Source: Arbacia lixula
Lineage: Eukaryota; Echinodermata; Echinoidea; Arbacioida; Arbaciidae
NCBI GenBank assembly: GCA_963669155.1
Contig: OZ022591.1
Location: forward strand, 4,370,356 to 4,434,355
DNA: 64,000 nt
Direction of reading: 5' to 3'
The notes beneath the pieces are model-generated. The model was not told the origin of the DNA and made no database searches. It saw only the letters and a program-made list of their open reading frames with translations. Numbering within the stretch: position 1 is the first letter of the stretch; each line of letters opens with the position of its first letter. The position numbers were made by a program, and so were the translations under genes. This document shows positions 58,222 to 64,000 of this stretch, piece by piece.

Positions 58222-58456
58222 TACACTCCAGCTTAAAGGAATTGGCATAGGGAAAGGGAAAGGGAAGAAAGGGAAAGAGCCGCAGTTTTAAACCACGGTA
58301 TATTTTGTCCAGTTCAGCATGAAACATGATACTTTTTAGGCTAAAGCATCATGTTTCATGCTTAAGTGGACCAAATATACCGCAGTTTAAAACTGCGGAT
58401 CCTTCCCTTTCTTCCCTTTCCCTTTCCCTATGCCAATTCCTTTGAGCTGTAGTGTA
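58222..58456. mobile_element. 235-bp near-perfect palindromic MITE upstream of KLHL
   Basis: TACACTCCAGCTTAAAGGAA at left and reverse complement TACACTACAGCTCAAAGGAA at right. The arms run about 105 bp through AAAGGGAAAGGGAAG and GCATGAAACATGAT to a short central loop. Terminal TA suggests a mariner-type target. It lies 150 bp upstream of the KLHL start codon. Confidence 0.9.
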
Positions 58457-58459
58457 CAT

Positions 58460-60930
58460 GTTAATGAACATGTCACGTAAAAGAATAAGAGCTCAGCACA
58501 TGGATGTATTACAGTACGTAGAACCATGTTTATGAACGAGAAAAAAAAATAAGACATTGTAAAATACAAGTATAAACATGTTTTCACTGCATATATACTT
58601 TTTTTTATTTTACATGAAAAAGGAATTATCTGCCTACATCCTAAAAACTAAAAATAAGTTCAATATATCTCTTTATAAGATCTTGAATGTTGCTCGCTTT
58701 TGGGATTACATCTGCAGGTAGCAAATGTGTATAGCAATGCCAAAATTGCACGAGTGTTTCATCTTGATCAGGTCTTTTTGACTGGTTTAAAAATTGGATG
58801 TGCAACTGAAAGAATGAATGTTACATTCTTTATAAGATTATCAAATATACCTACATTTTGCTGCCTTTTCCGGAAAAAAAATCTTGCATTTTGTTTACTA
58901 ATCAATAAATACACAACAAATTGTGCATCCAGCCTGTGATGACGGCCATGCTCATGGCATGATGGAGCACTGGAGCAGAAATGCGAGGGCTGGTTTCTTT
59001 ATTACCTTTATTACCTTTATTACCTTTATTACCGGATCGATGCTAGTTCATAAGTGTATCCATACTTTGGCGCCGGCAGCCTATGCCTATATCCATGTAG
59101 AGTCTAACTAGCATAATATCCGTATAGGGTCTAGTTAGACCTAACTGTTTAGACTCATGTTCATAAATTCACTGCTAGTGTTATTCACAGTCACCAGCTA
59201 CAAGCTCCATAAGCCGTGTGTATGAACTATTGCAAAACGGCCTAAAACTTCAATATGTGCAACAAACTCATTTACCTAAATAAAATGGAATCACTTACAG
59301 GTCGTCTTCCTTACGTTACTCGAGATCTAATACGCAAGTTACACTGAAGGACGTAATCGTTTACTCACAATTTCAAGTAGTTTTTATAATCAGGTTGTAT
59401 GTCCCACCGTTATCCTAATCTTCTGTAAATTTGCTCTCAAATTTTGTTGCTCCCTCACTTCCAGGCTTGAGATACATACAGTGCTTCATTAATAAAGTCA
59501 GCAAAAGCAGTGCCGAGAGCGTGTTTCGGTTACATAAAGCTGTACGCAATAAGCCCTCACGATGTATTCTTGCTAAAATGCTGTAAGAATTTAATTGCGC
59601 CATTGAAAATCATGAGGTGAAATAATAGTGCCATCTATATTGTATTTGCAAAATTAATGATGAACTACACACATGTCCTAATAAATGCTAGATCAAAAAA
59701 TCAGTCTTTGTAGGATGTTGGATCCGCTGACAGTGCATCTGGCTCCTCTGAACGCCCTATCTAGAAACTGAACATTACACCTTGCTGTACACTGACTGTG
59801 TGGCGAGCATATTGCTCGGTGCAGTCAACTCCCGACCATCGTCTTGACCATATTATACGGAACTAAATAGTAGCGGGATTCATGTCTGACGGGTAAAAAA
59901 CAATTGTTCGCACTTTGTTTTTTACCCATCAAAAAACTAATGTTTGCGCGCTTCCCCATCTTACGTGAGAAATAAATCAAAGAGACTTGGACAAATTAAA
60001 GCTATGCTCGGTCATCGGTGCACATTTTCTTTTCGTATGCAAATACAGTAGAGCTCATTTTATGTTCCAGCACAGCGAAGAGTGTACAGGCCAAGGAGGT
60101 TGCTTGCTCGGAACCTAACTAGGCCTAGGCCTAACTAAAATCTATTCTTGGTCTGGATTTTTGCAAAATTAATTTGTAAGACAGTTGCCACGATTTCCAC
60201 TTATTATTTTATAATTATTTTTATAACGAATGACAGGACGACATTTATATATGTTTATATAGTAGTTTGTGCATGCATGTGTTCTACATGTCAAGAAATC
60301 CCTGTGGACCTGAACATGTGTATACACACATGACAGTTTGACACATGTAAACAGGTACGATCACACTTCACAGTGCACTGAGTGCAGAATAGGAACAAAT
60401 AAAAAAAAAAACGCGTATCACAGCGTGTGGGACCACACATAGGTTTTTCTTTGCAAGCGCTAACGGTCACGTCAAGTATTGCAACTCGGAATTTAAAAAT
60501 AAAGAAAAACAAAAATAACTACGCATATGAAATGCAATGATTATTATTTACCTTACAGCTTAGTAGTTTGGAAGAAGAAGTATGTGGTCAGAAACTCCAT
60601 GAATGGAAATTATACGAGCGCCCAGCCCAAAATTCCAAGGGAAAGCGTCACCGGTTGCTATTTACATTCTTTTGATGAAAGAGGGCGCCACACCCTTTTC
60701 CTTTCACAGACGTACGCCCTTCCTTTGTTTTAATTTTCCAGAGGATAGCCTGCTTGAGTGAATCGATAAATGGACGTTCGTCTTGTTTTCTTTCTTTCTT
60801 GAAAAAGCTACATCTTTCTTCTTTTTTGCCGTGCCCCTCCTCTCACACCTTCTTCCCTCTTTTCTTTTCACGCCTTCCTCTCTTTTACATGTATTTGCCT
60901 CGGTCGGTTTGCTCCTCTCACAAGTGAGGG
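58460..60930. other. Upstream spacer of KLHL gene
   Basis: No gene recognised. A short inverted pair GGGTAAAAAACA/TGTTTTTTACCC lies at 59895-59931. Confidence 0.5.
59001..59034. repeat. 9-bp tandem repeat TTTATTACC
   Basis: Four consecutive copies. Confidence 0.85.
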
Positions 60931-60939
60931 CAATTAATT

Positions 60940-60965
60940 TTCTCTCTCTCTCTCCCTCCCTCCCT

Positions 60966-61026
<61 letters not shown>

Positions 61027-61030
61027 TCCT
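60940..61030. repeat. (CT)n microsatellite
   Basis: CT and CCCT tract; open frames across it are low-complexity. Confidence 0.95.
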
Positions 61031-61159
61031 TTTTCTTATTCTCCATCTCTTTCTTCTTTTTCTTCTTCGTTTTCTTCAAAAAAGTGATCAGACATGTGAT
61101 AGCATAAGAAAAATTCCTGCTTTACTCGTCGAGGCTAATAGTGAGGGTTCCCGCTCAAC

Positions 61160-61420
61160 TGTACACCTCATACAAATCAAAGGATGTTATTTTCTAGAAG
61201 CAGGTTTCGTGACATTTTATCCATTTTGATTTCTGCAATGATTCTTTGAGTATTCAGTGACATTTTACTTTCGGACAAATTTGAAACAAAACATGTTTGT
61301 GTATTAGATGATAATAGATTATCAACGCAGAATGCATTAATGCCAATAATTGTGCATTGCATCTGTTAATTCACTGACAACTTCCATCAGTGTCATTGAT
61401 CATACATGATGCTTCTATCG
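61160..61420 (+). repeat. Copy 3 of ATCAAAGGATGT repeat family
   Basis: AAATCAAAGGATGTTATTTT, AGAAGCAGGTTTCGTGACAT, GGACAAATTTG and ATGATGCTTCT match 54296-54525. It holds one half of the palindrome. Confidence 0.7.
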
Positions 61421-61439
61421 TATAGGGCCTTGTGGGTCT

Positions 61440-63300
61440 TGAGATTGCTATGAGAAATAAATGAATATAAATATTTATATTTATGAGTGTGTGGTGTGTT
61501 TATTTTGTGGGTGTGCAAGTGTGCGTGTCTGTGTTTGTTTCCAATGAGTGAAACAGGCTCTAAACTGTGTCAATGCATGTGAGTATATACATGTATGTGC
61601 TTGTGTGAACGTATTGTCCATGTGTTAAGTTGTCTAGCACACAACAAAGGCTTAATTTCCTCGAACTGCCTACCTCCCCCCCCCCCCCCCCCCCATCCTC
61701 TCTCCATGTTCCCAACCACCTTTATCCGTGCTATATGCAGAAGCTCTCCATGCTTATGTTTGAATCACGCGTAACCCTTTCGAACCTAAAGTGTGAACAT
61801 GCCCGTAAACATAAAGTGTATCATACGACTTAGTAGGGCATGTGTTCCCACTCTGTATTATCTACGCGCGTGTTCCTCATGACATTCACATACAAAACAT
61901 ACAAAATGAAGCACGGAAAATAATTATTTCTATGCGCAAAATATTATGTTTAATTGGAACACTGTCAATGTGGGATGGGAAGAGAAAGACTCATCTCAAG
62001 TTGTAGCAAAACCAGTGGTGCACATAATCAGTCAAATGTTCCGCATTAATTTGCTATGTCAACAGATCTTAATCAACATGAATTAATGGTGGGGTGTGAT
62101 GCTTTGAATACAACATACACATGTACAGCTAAGTACCAGTATCAGGTATACTGTATTTTGCATAGCAATCTCATACATGTAACAAATTACACCAATCTTC
62201 ATTAGAGTTGGGGGAATCATTTCATGCAGTTACCTAACTGGAATTGGCATGAGTTTTGTTTCAATTCAACGTAATATCTGGATCAATGATTGGTCCTTAA
62301 TAGCACTAAAAGATACCAGAATAAGCATGATGGGTTCCATAAAGCACACATTAAATCACAGACACCCATAATCTTGTACATGTATATCAAATACTGTAGA
62401 CACCTGTGCTAGCATTAATAGAACATCGATAACACACTTTCTTGGTAACACATTCAAAATTGTACCTGGCCAAAATTGAAGCCTTTTACTTTCTATTTCA
62501 TTATTTTGCAGCCCCGTTCAAGAAGCAAAAGAATATACACATGTATAAATGATTTATTTTGTCCTTATTCGTCCTAAGTGTCCACTGTATGAGTTACCGT
62601 GTCCTATCATTTAATTGTACTGTACATAATCTTTATGCTGACCTTTGGAAGGTCAGAAAATATATTACAACATCCAACATAATTACACTGACAATATTTC
62701 TGGCAACAACATTGACACATTACATTCACTGGCAAAAGGAAACACACAAGCTGATCATATTGCATTGATGACCACTGTAAACTCAAAATGTTGTTATTTG
62801 TTCTTCTCCTCTTAATTGTTCAATTAAAGTGCTGTCCTAGAATCATCTTTGGTAATTTTCAAGAAGCCATCATTTTTTCAAAAGTAGGTTGCTTTACATA
62901 AAATACAATCTTCCAAATGAAAGAAACATTTATCTGCTCATCTGCTCATGACCAGATCATAATTTTTTACCTTTGGACATTTGTTGAAGTCATGGACAAA
63001 AATAACAATATGGAAAGTGTGGCTGGCAATTAAAGGTTAAGAGTGGAGGCAAGAAGTAACTTTCATTCCTTCTGATATTGCTAGAACATGACCAGAGAAT
63101 ATTATAACATGTTTATATGTATATGAGAGTGTGTTTATGAGAGTGTGTGTGTGTGAGGAATATTATAGAGGAATATGATTTGTGTTTATCAAATCAATAG
63201 AAATATTACTTATATGTATTTGTTATTGTATGTTATAAAGTGAAATTGTTTATTTTATCATGGGAATGAAATCAAATAAAGAATATGGAAAAAAAAGTGT

Positions 63301-63359
<59 letters not shown>

Positions 63360-64000
63360 CAATAGCAGTACACATTTAGAGACAGTGTAGCCCTTTTGCA
63401 GGTCAATTTTTTAAAATAAAAAAAACATGGAATACAGAGGGAAAATAATGTATTAGAGCTTTGCTCCCAATAATAGAATGGGAAACTGACATAAGCAGAA
63501 TTATAGCCATGGATAGACTTCTATGTTTTGGGGGGGTTGTCTAAAATCTCCCAGGTCTTGCACAGACCATAGACCACTGTCTGCACTGGCATTCAACGCA
63601 AAACGCAAGCAATGCTTGCTGGTTGACGCAACCTGCACTGACCGGAGCAATACAATTATGAATGTAGACTATGGTTAAAACGGGGCATTCCTAATGCAAA
63701 CAAGGATGGTTTTTAACTCTTCCTGAGAGTATTTGTGAAGCTAAGGTTGTGAAATTTCATACATGTTATTGTTGGGGTATACATTTGATTCCTGCTGAAT
63801 CTCGGATGACTTTTGAGGGCTACCCTGTCTTTACTGCAAGTTTCAATAGATTTAAGTTGAAGTAAAAAAAGCTTTAGGAAACACAATGAGCAATTTTGAC
63901 AGAAGTCCATGATTGTGTGCATTGAAGCTCACACATGCTCTTCCTACCCCCTCAATCAGTACATTAAAAGGATATGTATTTCATCTATTATCGCAAAAGC
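61440..64000. other. AT-rich spacer to window end
   Basis: No gene recognised. Includes a C-run at about 61676-61694. Confidence 0.5.
63298..63358. repeat. (GT)n microsatellite
   Basis: GTGTGT tract of about 60 bp. Confidence 0.95.

Noticed and set aside
59895..59931. Short hairpin GGGTAAAAAACA...TGTTTTTTACCC as a terminator or regulatory RNA
   Set aside because: A 12-bp A/T-rich stem occurs often by chance in DNA of this composition, and rho-independent terminators do not apply in animals.

Overview
The window is animal nuclear DNA. It has short exons with GT-AG introns, about 60% AT, long microsatellites and many short inverted-repeat elements. The gene content (short-chain-collagen-C4-like secreted proteins, an LRR-Ig membrane receptor, a BTB-Kelch protein, a multi-pass membrane protein) and the repeats (GACG-tandem repeat ending in a GCCTCCGGCCAC-type hairpin, Tc1/mariner relics, frequent TACATGTA words) suggest a marine invertebrate deuterostome, most likely an echinoderm. 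That placement is an inference; no rRNA or mitochondrial marker is present.

Five gene models can be supported. (1) 3818-12153, minus: 6-exon gene for a 360-residue secreted protein with signal peptide, coiled/linker region, collagen Gly-X-Y stretch and a conserved Cys-rich C-terminal domain. (2) 15726-25105, minus: its head-to-tail paralogue, 5 exons, 271 residues, in which no collagen exon is visible. (3) 28349-40843, plus: 8-exon gene for a 415-residue membrane protein with about seven hydrophobic segments, possibly of the uncharacterised DUF7789 type. (4) 45809-47704, minus: intronless LRR-Ig-transmembrane receptor, 631 residues. (5) 55174-58070, minus: 3-exon BTB-BACK-Kelch (KLHL) protein, 645 residues, a probable Cullin-3 substrate adaptor. 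All exon joins were worked out by hand; every intron uses GT-AG and the reading phases agree across each junction.

The rest is introns and spacers filled with repeats. They include a LINE fragment with a nested Penelope-like fragment upstream of gene 1 (12.6-13.7 kb), a LINE 3' end with a tandemly duplicated tail (8.6-9.4 kb), a Tc1-like transposase relic (18.7-19.4 kb), a ~1.9 kb near-palindrome (19.9-21.8 kb), a TTAA-flanked MITE (22.1-22.65 kb), a TA-flanked mariner-type MITE (41.67-42.31 kb), a 235-bp palindromic element (58.22-58.46 kb), several other hairpin elements, and two very long AGT microsatellites (29.0-29.5 and 51.3-51.9 kb).

I see no operon or defence-like gene system. The most informative biology is the divergence of the two collagen-like paralogues, the unnamed seven-segment membrane gene, and the density and mutual relationships of the inverted-repeat elements.
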